64,000 bases of DNA from Raphanus sativus (lineage: Eukaryota; Streptophyta; Magnoliopsida; Brassicales; Brassicaceae). The stretch spans positions 31,640,790 to 31,704,789 of the forward strand of contig NC_079516.1 of assembly GCF_000801105.2 (NCBI RefSeq), given 5' to 3'. The position numbers and the translations under genes were made by a program. Below, piece after piece: positions 55,399 to 64,000 of the stretch (position 1 is the first letter of the stretch; every line of letters begins with the position of its first letter). The notes under the pieces were generated by a model, which was not told the DNA's origin, ran no database searches, and saw only the letters and a list, made by a program, of their open reading frames with translations.

Positions 55399-57207
55399 AT
55401 GGATGGAAGAGTTCTGCACATAACCAGAGAAGATATAGCAGACATCCTTCAAGTTGCCAATGGACCAGAGAACCTGTTCACACAGCAACGTGGCCATCTA
55501 GACATCCTAGCTCACGTCGAGGACAACCACCACATCACCATGAGAGAGGATACAGTTCCTCAAAGTTTCGGTCAACCTAGGAGTTCACCATCGATCGATA
55601 TCGATTCACTACCATCGATCGACGGCGAGTTACCCAGATCGATCGACAGAGCAAGAGTCTGATGGCCCGACAGAAGATTAGAGTTTGGGCGACGTGCCTT
55701 TGATTCCAATGGATCTAGAAGATTCAAATGGGAAGCGAATTATGAATTTGGTGTCCACAGAGATGAGTTTCGACATGCTAGAGGAGTTGATGGTGAAATC
55801 ATCCCTGTCACCAAGGAGCACATAAGGAGAATCCTGGAGAGAGCGTCTCTTTTTCACAAAGGTTGCTTACGCCTTCCAGAACACACATGTCCTTACCATG
55901 CATACAGACCACCACCAGTACCCTACAGCAGAGAGGAGATAAATGATATGGTGACTGATGTATGGAGAGCTCAGGCACACCTTGAGGCAGACTTTCGCAC
56001 ATTGGTGGAAGATACTTTCCAGCCTTTGGATAGCAGCTATAAAGCTTTCCAAAGTGACATGGTAGTGATAAGAATGGAGATTGGGAACATTATAACCATG
56101 CTTGAGAGGGAAGCTACGCCACCTGGATCGACCGAATTAGCACCTGCACCATCGATCGACATCGGCAAGACTACATCCAAGGATCGCCCAGAATATTCAT
56201 CACCTAAAAGAGATGAATGGGAAATTGCTTACATCAATACACGGATTGGAGACGTCTACAGCCCTCTCAACAACAATGTTGAATGGTTAAGCAAGAGGAT
56301 TGATCTTCTACAGAAAGAGTTGGCATCCATTCGCAAGAAAGATCAGACTCAGAATGCTACTATTCCGTCGATCGACACAAACTCTTCATCATCGATCGAC
56401 AAAAGGTTCGCAGCAATGGAGGATAGGATGAAATCATACGAGGAAAGGCACGATCACTTCAGTTCACCTATCATGCAATACCTGGATACACTCTCACAAC
56501 AGTTTAACGAGTTGCAACAAGACATTGGCATAGTTCAAGATCATATTGGTCTTCGTGACAGAAACGCGACATCGATCGACAGGCCTAGACCCATATCGAT
56601 CGACATCGAGCCACCACCAGCGAAGAGAGCATGCACAGCAGCAGAAGTTGATCAGATCAAACATGAGCTATACGAAGCTATGAATGCTATGGAGGAGAGA
56701 CTCAACGGGAGAAGTGATGACATTGATGACACTGTCAACGAAAGAGTGACCAACCTTTGCAGAGATACTGGTCTATTGAAGAATGAGATACTCATTATGC
56801 AGAGAACTCTGCAGTACCAAGGACAACGCTCAGAATGGATCGACACAGTTAACACTGGATCGACCGACATAACGCCCAGAGAAACGACCGACACACATGT
56901 TGTAGCATCGATCGACACCGAGTCCTTGGCAGACCGAGATCAGCTGATTCATGAGAAGATCGATGCAATACAGAATGAGCTGAGGGAATTGTCAGAATAC
57001 TCCTACAACACCATCGACAGGAATGTTGGCAACATCAAATCTATTGAAAATACTCTGAGTAAACTCACGGATACAGTCCTCAAGATAGATAAGAAACAGC
57101 TGCAAAGTGATGATGCCACAAGAAGCTTCATTGCCACATGGTTTGATAGGAGGAGACACGAAATTGATGCTTGTTGTCTGATAAGCAGCAGTTTCTGCAC
57201 CATATGA
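55399..57207 (+). pseudogene. Coiled-coil SID-repeat ORF of element A
   Basis: One frame of about 600 codons interrupted by a single TGA (55660-55662, GTC-TGA-TGG, probably from CGA). The N-terminal part has GRVLHITREDIADIL and VTKEHIRRILERAS, a pattern I recall from Athila extra ORFs. The rest is mostly long charged helices (VDQIKHELYEAMNAMEERL) broken by repeated SID peptides. No membrane segment or signal peptide is seen. Coding resembling its start already lies in this frame near 55340, so a frameshift separates it from the protease ORF. Function unknown. Confidence 0.7.
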
Positions 57208-57538
57208 GTCACATACCCACCAAAGTCAAGCTAAATGACTATAACAAACCGCTGAGTGGGAAGCAATCCACTATTAGGTTTTCTTTTATTTTCTTTTTAA
57301 GTTATTTTTACATTTTTACTTTTATTTTTCGCATTAATTTTTGCAGTTTTTAAAGATCCAAGTAGAATGATGATTCCGTCGACCGACACAATCGATTCAC
57401 ATCGCTCGATACCACACGACCATTACTACCGATCGGCGTACATCCCTACGTATCGATCGACACCATGTCGGTCAGGTTTAGTCGTTCTATCTTGTTACAT
57501 TCAGTTTTTATTTATTCATTCACTTCACTCCGGCTGTG

Positions 57539-57574
57539 TTACACTGGGACAGTGTAAGTTAAGCCTGGGGGGAG
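57539..57574 (+). promoter_or_regulatory. Internal hairpin plus purine tract of A
   Basis: Arms TTACACTG and CAGTGTAA (8 bp, perfect) around GGA (57547-57549), then aagcctggggggag at 57561-57574. It is the counterpart of 10314-10350 in B. Confidence 0.75.
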
Positions 57575-57639
57575 TTTACTAATATGTGTTTTTATTTTGG
57601 TTTTTAATAAATGTTTTTCAAAATTATTTTTCACATATG

Positions 57640-57739
57640 NNNNNNNNNNNNNNNNNNNNNNNNNNNNNNNNNNNNNNNNNNNNNNNNNNNNNNNNNNNNN
57701 NNNNNNNNNNNNNNNNNNNNNNNNNNNNNNNNNNNNNNN
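57640..57739. other. Assembly gap (100 N)
   Basis: Exactly 100 N, the usual placeholder for a gap of unknown size. The missing sequence lies in the non-coding 3' part of A, but a further nested element could be hidden here. Confidence 0.95.
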
Positions 57740-58632
57740 TATTAAATAGGGACATTGATATAGGTTTATATTTGATTGTCTAATCACTCTTTAACACCAT
57801 TCTAGATTTACTGATTGCAGATAGTACTAAAGATGCTAAAGTGGATAAACCTATCACCTATATACACTAGCTGAGATTGTTTGAAGGAACCAAAGATGAC
57901 CTCCAACACTAATACTGACTTTATTTGCTTGTCTTGGGGTTTGGAAATCACTGGATCGGAATCCTTTTACAAGTCTGGAAGATAAAAAGTATTTGTGTTT
58001 CTGGTTCCCTTCCTTCTCTCTCTTCGGTATCTCAAAGATCTAAGTTTTATGGTATAACAGATTGAAATGATTTCTTGAGAGGCAGAGGGGTAGGAGTGTC
58101 TCCTGCGACCCCAGTATTCTAAATCTCAGGGATGATCACACATTGTGGAAACGAGGGATAGGCAAATTACCTGCGACCTTAGTATTCGCTACACTTTGTC
58201 AAAATGTATGAGCTACAAATGCAAATGTCAATGAGATAGACTAGATGACCTTTGTGGCATCGAAACCTGTTGAAATTGAAACTAATAGGAGATTCAGAGA
58301 AGAGAGATGAGGGGAGAAAGGGATCAGAGAAGACTACCTGTGTGTTCAGATACTTGTTTGAGTTGAGTCCATGTGTCCTTTGATCGATACTCCCTAGGTA
58401 AAGCCTGCACTTTTATTTTATGTTAAGAAATGAGGTTAGTAGAGGGGAATGTCAGATAAGATTTGCTAAGTTGTTGACTAGATGAATTTGGTTGCTAAGC
58501 TAGGATAAGGCATAATGAACTTCTGTGATTAGGATGTCTAGATATGAATTGCAAACCCATTGAGTGATGACTTCAATATTTTGAATCTTTGAGTTCCTAC
58601 TGTTTTGAAACCTTTTCCAAAGACTACTGGTT

Positions 58633-58671
58633 TTTGCTTGAGGACAAGCAAAGGAGTAAGCCTGGGGGAGT
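58633..58671 (+). promoter_or_regulatory. 3' hairpin plus polypurine tract of A
   Basis: Arms TTTGCTTG and CAAGCAAA (8 bp, perfect) around AGGA (58641-58644), then ggagtaagcctgggggag up to the LTR. Compared with B, one G-C pair replaces A-T on both arms. Confidence 0.8.
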
Positions 58672-60018
58672 TGATATACCATGGATTTCACCCGTTTTCT
58701 ACCATGGTATACTAGTATTTTATTATATAACTAATGTGTTTTCTAGCCTGTTAGGTATGTTTTCAGGTTCAGGAGCGTTTCGTGATAAAGTGATGTTTTT
58801 GGAGCATTTTGGAGTACAAGAGATAATACACCCGAGTTGACCATTCAAGACCAAGTCGGAGGTCAACATTGTGATAAGAATCGATCGATACTCATCCAGA
58901 GTTGTCGATCGATGTAGCTGAGAAGATCCACGTTTTAAAAGATTATAATCGATCGATACACATCTAGTGTTGTCGATCGATATCGAGGACGAAATGGTTT
59001 AGCCGACTACTTCACCAAGATTTCACCAAATTACGAGATTGCCCCTGACGAGTTTTTAACATAATGGAAATGCTTAAATATTCCTGCTAAGTGTTTTTGA
59101 CGGCAAGCTTTGAAGAGTCTAAGAAACACAAGTCTTGAGAGGCAAAACAGAGAGTGTGAGAGAGAGACTAGAGTTTTATATGTTTTGAGAGATTGGAGAG
59201 ATTTGTGAACTCCATTTGTTATTCTACTCCTTATCTATGCAATTCTTTTATCCATCTATTATTATGAATTGCTTAGCTATGTCTGAGTAGTCTACTTGTT
59301 AGATCTAGGGTTTAAATAGGTCTGTGGGATTAGCCCCAAACTATAATTGCTAAGTTGTGATATTCATCAAATATATTACACCCTAAGCTTGTTCTACAGT
59401 AGCTAACTAGAGCATAGATCACTAGGATCTTTGATATCTTGAATTATATGTTTGAACTAGTATCTCCTTGGAGAAGAGCTAACCGCCCTCCTTGAGATCT
59501 AGTGTTCATTATCGGCTCGCGCCTAGGCATATATAGAAGCTGTCGATCGATATTCCTACAGGTGAATCAATCGCCGAGCGAAAGGTGTATCGCTCGATAT
59601 CTCTAAAAGATATCGATCGACTCTTTTTCTGTGTCAACATACGACAGTTGAGGCCAGAGATCTAGATTATTTAACCAGTGAGACATCACTGAGAGTTAAG
59701 CGACTGAGTTTTATAGTATCATGCAAGCAACTTGTTAGGCATTTATAGATATTATAATCTCCATTCCTGAATAAAAACCCTAAGTCTAGCACTCTTCATT
59801 ATCATTTAAACAACCATCATATTGTTAGTTAGAGCAATTACCTTGCTCACTTTAGGAATTGTTGTTTACATTTCATCATTAAAACCAACTTCACCTAGGA
59901 TTGATTAATTAATTACATTTAATTGGTTCCCTAACTCCTCGTGATTCGATCCCTAAATACTACAGCTGTACCTCTTATTTGAGAGAGTAAGCTCTACAGG
60001 GTAATTTGAGCACTATCA
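58672..60018 (+). repeat. 3' LTR of A (1,347 bp)
   Basis: Uninterrupted reference copy of this LTR, TGATATACC..CACTATCA, followed by the duplication ATGAT. The ORF at 58589-58840 is an LTR shadow. Confidence 0.95.
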
Positions 60019-60023
60019 ATGAT

Positions 60024-60659
60024 CGCAGGGATTCGTCCTCCAATAGACATGTCAGTGAAGATAGTCTTTTAAGTGAATTCACTCCTTGGTAGCCGTCGAA
60101 TTGACTATGGGGTTTATGTCTTCTGTAGATGGACGTCTTCCTCTACTGTGGACGTGCAACAATGAGTATAGAGCCCCATCTAGCTGATAGTAATCGTCGG
60201 GATCAACCTATTATAGGCGAATCCAAGTGGAAGGTCTTCTAGGTGTGAGATATTGACTTGGCGGCTGTAGAACTTGGGATCTATGTGCCCCTCCCCTTTA
60301 GGGTTTATTAATCCTTTATTTATATTAGAAGTTGTGCCTCCTCTCTAGTATTTGGAAATATTCACTTTATCCTTAGATAATAGAATATTTTCTTTTTTAT
60401 TAAAGGCGGCTCCATGTATTGGAATACTTCCTCTCTCTTCTCCTTGATTTAAGGAGATTTGACCATATTATGATAAATATGAATGTTTACCTTTATCTTG
60501 AAGTTTTCCTTTTTACTCAGAGGCAGGATTAATTATCTGGCCCGGAACCTTGAAACTGGGGCAGGGGTCAGACCTTGACAGGGGTCGGACCCTGACAGGG
60601 GTCGGACCCTGAAAGCCGGAAGCTGGGGAAATCTCCTCATGGATTATTTTTCCCCAACA
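60024..60659 (-). repeat. Right segment of the N LTR
   Basis: It ends ttccccaaca at 60659, the form of a minus-strand LTR start (TGTTGGGGAA). It contains three near copies of acaggggtcggaccctg (60567-60612). With 3954-4763 it would make an LTR of about 1.4 kb split by A. The Tat gag frame of G begins at once on the other side of 60659. Confidence 0.5.
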
Positions 60660-60660
60660 G

Positions 60661-61847
60661 GGCCTACTCCCGGAGGGAGATCTCTATAAAGAGCTGACTA
60701 AATACAAGTGCAGGACTATGGAAGATGTATTGTCTCGCCCTTGGGCTCAAGTAAGATGGGAAGAAGATGTTGCAAGTAGAGCAAAGGCTTACCCAAAGCA
60801 CGATCAGAAGTCCTCAAAGCCAACTAGGAACGATCGCGATGAGTCCTTCCATCCCAAGTCAGCTAAGGAGACTAGCAATCCAGGCAGGGGCAGATATCAA
60901 AACCGTCCTTTGCCTAGATCCGAAGGAATGATGGTATCCACATGGCCTGATATCTCTCATCTTGCAATAACAAAGCCGGAGCTGATCGGTGTTCTACGAC
61001 ACCCTAAGATGAAGGCCTCTGAGGCTAACCGAAATCCTAAACAGTGGTGTGAATTCCATAGCGATCATGGCCACACTATGGAGGATTGTATAGCCCTGAA
61101 GATAGAAGTCGCCGAGCTTCTCAAGAAAGGCCACCTGAGAGAGTTCCTCTCGGATAAGGCCAAGAACCTTCTGAATAAAGAAGGTCCCGGTCTTCCTACC
61201 GAAGCGGCTCCCGCGTTTCCACCACAACAAGACCGGGTGATCCATGTCATCCCAGGTGGATCGGAAGTAAGTGGAATCAGCAGTGCTGCTGCCAAGAGAA
61301 GTACTCGCAATGGCAGGAACAGCCAAGAGGCCGAGGGTCCTAAGCGCTTACTCCTAGGAACAGATGAGATCAGCTTCACTGCAAGAGAACAGGAGAGGGT
61401 CCTAGCTCCTCACCACGACGCCCTTGTTATTTCACTTACCATAGCGAACTGCTTGGTCAAGCGAATACTGGTGGACAATGGGAGCTCCAGTAACATTATC
61501 TTCCACTCAGCCTACGCCGATCTAGGGCTGGAACCTAAGGCCCTAACGAGAAAGGCGACCCCTCTTGTATGCTTCAGTGGAGAGGTAAAGCAAACCTTAG
61601 AAGAGGTCCTTCTCCCCGTATATGCCGAGGGAATAAATCAGGCCACAAAATTTCTAGTCGTCGACTGTCCTTCGTTGTATAATGTGATACTAGGAAGGCC
61701 TTGGAGCCACGCATGGGAGCCGTGCCTTCGACTCTGCATTAACTGGTTAAGTTTCCAACTCCCTGGGGCATTAAAGAGGTCAAGAGAGATAACGAAAATT
61801 CCAGGTCTTGCTACTAGACTACCCTAAAAGGAAAGACTCAGGTCTTA
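60661..61847 (+). pseudogene. gag-pro: Gag-protease fragment of G
   Basis: The frame is open from the junction (LLPEGDLYKELTKY) through the gag C-terminus and knuckle, then the protease motif ILVDNGSSSNIIF near 61470 and NVILGRPWSHA. Just after that a 1-base loss (gcatggg) shifts the frame, so the listed ORF ends falsely at 61827, while the conserved tail continues in the next frame (PTPWGIKE-like, KGKTQVL) up to the UAG at 61848. Confidence 0.82.
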
Positions 61848-61859
61848 TAGCAATTACAG
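61848..61859 (+). promoter_or_regulatory. Candidate stop-codon readthrough signal, G
   Basis: UAG-CAA-UUA-CAG, preceded by UUA. The codons on both sides (KGKTQVL and QLQKKLPAP) are in one frame. It has the same 12 bases as D and H although the flanking protein sequences are unrelated in detail. Confidence 0.65.
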
Positions 61860-62312
61860 AAGAAGCTTCCGGCCCCGCATACCGAAGAGCCGGAAGTGGA
61901 GGAGATGGATGAGCTTGAAGATAGGCTCCAAGCTCCCAGAAGGGGTAAGAAGGAGATTGGTCGACTTCTTGAGGTCTAACTCCGACTGCTTTGCTTGGTC
62001 CCATGAGGACATGCCTGGACTTGATCCCGACGTTATCATGCATCAACTTCAAGTGGATCCAATGCATCCCCATGTCAGGTAGAAAAGGAGGAAGTTCGCC
62101 CCTGAAAGGGATGAAATTATCAATGAAGAGGTCAAGAATATACTTGATGCCAGATTCATACGGGAAGTACAATACCCGGAATGGCTAGCTAATGTGGTGG
62201 TCGTGAGGAAGAAGAATGGGAAGTGTAGAGTCTGTATCGACTTCACAGACCTTAACAAGTCCTGTCCTAAAGACCCATTCCCTTTGCCTCATATTGACAA
62301 GCTATTCGACGT
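61851..62312 (+). pseudogene. pol: N-terminal pol fragment of G
   Basis: An acidic linker, then CFAWSHEDMPGLDPDV and the start of reverse transcriptase (WLANVVVVRKKNGK, CIDFTDLNKSCPKDPFPLPHID). A frameshift near 61945 and a TAG near 62080 interrupt it. M is inserted at 62312/62313, before the catalytic motifs. Confidence 0.85.
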
Positions 62313-62753
62313 TGTTATGGTATTTTTGTGTAGGGTCGTTTGAGTACTACGAAACACTAGAAGAGATTGTATGAAAGCAAGAGATTTACACTAGAAGAGA
62401 TATTTTTTGAATATGCGTATGGGGACTACAACGATTTGGTGTATAAACCTTTGTTCTAGCCACCTAAACCCTAATCTCTTAGTCTATAAAAGTCGATCAC
62501 TTGTTCTAGGGTTTGGGCTCCCCTTTTAAAGGTGTAGACGTCGGCTTCAAGTAATGGAACTCTTCCATAATCGGAAAAATAGAAGTTTCCCCTTAAGCGG
62601 AAAACTTCTATTTTGCTTCAAGGGTCGATCCAATCAAGGGGGTCGGACCTATGACAGGGGTTGGTCCCTGGTTTCTTCTTGAGCAAGGGTCCGGAAGTCG
62701 AGGACCTATCCAGAAGCTGGAGAAAACTTATGTCTGGATATTTTTCCCCAACA
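62313..62753 (-). repeat. 3' LTR of M (441 bp)
   Basis: On the minus strand TGTTGGGGAAAA..ACCATAACA, with TG and CA ends intact. It aligns along its full length with the L1 LTR (2733-3173). Confidence 0.9.
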
Positions 62754-63133
62754 GTTTGCCTCTTTTGCTTGATTTGCTGGTGGAAATCAAGGGATAATGT
62801 GTATTCTTGGATATTGGTAGTTTTCTCTTAGGACGGAGTCTTCCTTGGGTACCTTGCCTTCTTTCGTTGATTTAGACCGGTACCTTTGCTGGTGACTGAA
62901 GCAATGATTTTATGAGGCCTTTAACTTTTCGGCCCAAATATCAAGAGTTTCTTCGGATTATCCATGGTCGCTCCAATTTTTCTTTCGGATCTACTTTCCT
63001 TTTGGAGATCGCGTCATTACTCCGAGAGATATGGGGAGCGGGCTCTTTGAATTTGAATTTCCCACGCCCAGTCTTGGAAGTTCCGAGATCCTGGATCGGC
63101 GAATTTCCCGAGAAGATGCTCAACGGCTCTTTT

Positions 63134-63146
63134 TATATATATATAC
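63134..63146 (+). promoter_or_regulatory. TATA box of the M antisense gene
   Basis: A run of TA dinucleotides, about 85 bp upstream of the ATG at 63231, in the same context as that of K. Confidence 0.6.
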
Positions 63147-63230
63147 TCTCGTCTTCGTGTTGTCGTAGCATCTTCCTATCCTTATCTTCGGATTTTGCTA
63201 TTTTGCGTGCTAATCCCCCGCAACTCTCTG

Positions 63231-64000
63231 ATGGCAGAAGCAAGCGAATCGGAGAGGAGAGCAGACTCCTCGTCGTCCAGTTCCAGCAGCCCACCGTCAC
63301 GCCATGGTAAAGATGTGCAAGATCCTCTTACCTTAGCTCCCTTATCGTTTGTTTCCTCGGGATCTCCGCAGGTCGGTCCTGCATCAACGGTTAGAGAAGA
63401 CGGCTGCGCGATTGGCGAAAGAAGTATTTGCTCCCTTCTTCTGTTTTTCTTCGCATTCCCAGATCGCCGGAGCATGCTTCCAGTGGTATGCCCGAGGAGA
63501 TCGCTATTTATGAAGCTTTCTTTGAATCTGGCTTCAGAGATGATGTGATGTCGTTGATAGTAAGCCTCTGCGACTATTTCCATATCTATCCATCTCAGCT
63601 TAATCCTCCGGCCTTGCGCATCCTTATAGCCATCCAAAATCTCGGATACGAAGAGGGCCTGGCCTTGAGAGTTAGTGAGGTACTCTTCGCCTATCATTTG
63701 GCTCCGATTAATTGACATGAAGGGCATTTTCATCTTCGTCCAAGATCTGGGCTTCCCATAGTTGAGGAGCTTCCCAAGACCGACCGTAAGGGATTGGCTT
63801 TTGGGAAAAAATGGCCAGAAAGATATGTCTTCATGACTCTCCCGGGATCTCACTACCGATGGAACTTCGTAGGTAGGAGGTTTAGTAGATACTCTTTCTA
63901 CGAGTTCTGATAATAGAGCCTGTTTGACTTACAATCCTTTTCTTTTCCAGAGGGGACTCATTCTGCTCCTATCGAAGGTGAGGACAATGTCCTCCAGGCA
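63231..64000 (+). pseudogene. Antisense extra gene of M, 5' part
   Basis: Start MAEASESERR at 63231. The core domain (EEIAIYEAFFESGFR, FHIYPSQLNPPALR) reads from 63428 in another frame than the N-terminus, as in K. A TGA (63713-63715), where K has Gly, breaks the core; the frame then continues through PERYVFMTLPGSHYRW. A phase-1 intron (63873-63950, GTAGGA..TTTCCAG) matches the K intron exactly in position, and EGTHSAPIEGE follows. It runs off the window. Confidence 0.72.

Larger units (their letters stand above)
57208..58632 (+). other. Non-coding 3' region of A, with gap
   Basis: No supported gene. It includes an internal hairpin and purine tract (57539-57574), the 100-N gap, and a pair of similar blocks around cctgcgacc.cagtattc (58105 and 58170). 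Confidence 0.7.
4769..60018 (+). mobile_element. Element A: Athila-lineage, gag-protease only, swollen by nested insertions
   Basis: The LTRs begin TGATA and end TATCA. The 5-bp duplication ATGAT lies at 4764-4768 and 60019-60023, which proves both ends. With the insertions B and C removed the element is about 9.7 kb (excluding the unknown gap length). It has a tRNA-Asp primer site, gag, protease and a long coiled-coil ORF, but no reverse transcriptase, RNase H or integrase, so it depended on proteins from elsewhere. The two LTRs differ at about 47 of 1,347 positions by my count. Confidence 0.95.
60660..62312 (+). mobile_element. Element G: Tat-lineage gag-pol fragment, oldest layer
   Basis: Bounded on the left by N and on the right by M, which cuts its reverse transcriptase. 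It belongs to the group with knuckle CEFHSDHGHTMEDC. Its 5' and 3' ends must lie outside the window. Confidence 0.75.
62313..64000 (-). mobile_element. Element M: Tat-lineage, minus strand, runs off the window
   Basis: The 3' LTR is at 62313-62753, then the purine tract (aaaagaggcaaac on the minus strand, 62754-62766), then the antisense gene on the plus strand. Pol and the 5' LTR lie to the right. The target duplication on this side would be gacgt (62308-62312). Same family as L1 and K. Confidence 0.85.

Noticed and set aside
55399..57207. Envelope-like gene of A
   Set aside because: Athila elements can carry env-like ORFs, but I see no signal peptide or membrane segment here, only charged helices and SID repeats.

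Overview
The window looks like heterochromatic DNA from a flowering plant, most likely a Brassicaceae. I recognise no host gene, rRNA or tRNA. Essentially all of it is LTR retrotransposons of two Ty3/gypsy lineages. Athila-type elements have a primer-binding site complementary to tRNA-Asp, a gag with the CPHHGF motif, and a non-chromovirus layout. Tat-type elements have a gag knuckle of form CX2HX4HX4C, two RNase H domains, and an extra gene on the opposite strand. A run of 100 N (57640-57739) is an assembly gap.

The layout is a nest of insertions, resolved by matching LTR ends and 5-bp target-site duplications (TSDs). A Tat gag-pol fragment (G, 60660-62312) is cut on its left by a second Tat LTR (N, 3174-4763 plus 60024-60659, tentative) and on its right by element M (62313 to the edge, minus strand). 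Inside N lies Athila-type element A (4769-60018, TSD ATGAT). A carries B in its 5' LTR (5689-13264, TSD TGTAT) and C in its gag (15519-53528, minus strand, TSD ACCAT). C holds a truncated Tat element K (16216-41318) and Tat element E (43369-51222, TSD TGTAC). K holds D (17546-29030, TSD AGGCC) and H (29891-38613, minus strand, TSD GTCCA). The left edge has an inverted copy of A's LTR (1-1004) and the 3' part of another Tat element, L1 (1010-3173). LTR divergence counted by eye fits this order: A about 3.5%, C about 3.6%, B about 2%, D 2.0% (11/549), E about 1.5-2%, H 0.35% (2/567).

Most of the elements look non-autonomous or broken. A and B have gag and protease but no reverse transcriptase or integrase. 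E has gag-protease and an antisense gene but no pol. H has all pol parts, wrecked, between almost identical LTRs. D is the most nearly complete element: its pol ORF has intact RT, archaeal-type RNase H and DD35E integrase motifs, although its protease triad is DTE and one extra in-frame TGA is present.

Three signals stand out. (1) Five Tat copies (L1, D, K, E, M) carry an antisense gene with its own TATA box and a phase-1 intron at the same place just after a conserved N-terminal domain; H keeps only its 3' end. (2) In D, H and G the gag-protease/pol boundary carries UAG-CAA-UUA-CAG, the classic leaky-stop context, with conserved coding on both sides. (3) In A and B, each of two polypurine tracts (one internal, one at the 3' LTR) is preceded by a short perfect hairpin whose stem changes are compensated between elements.
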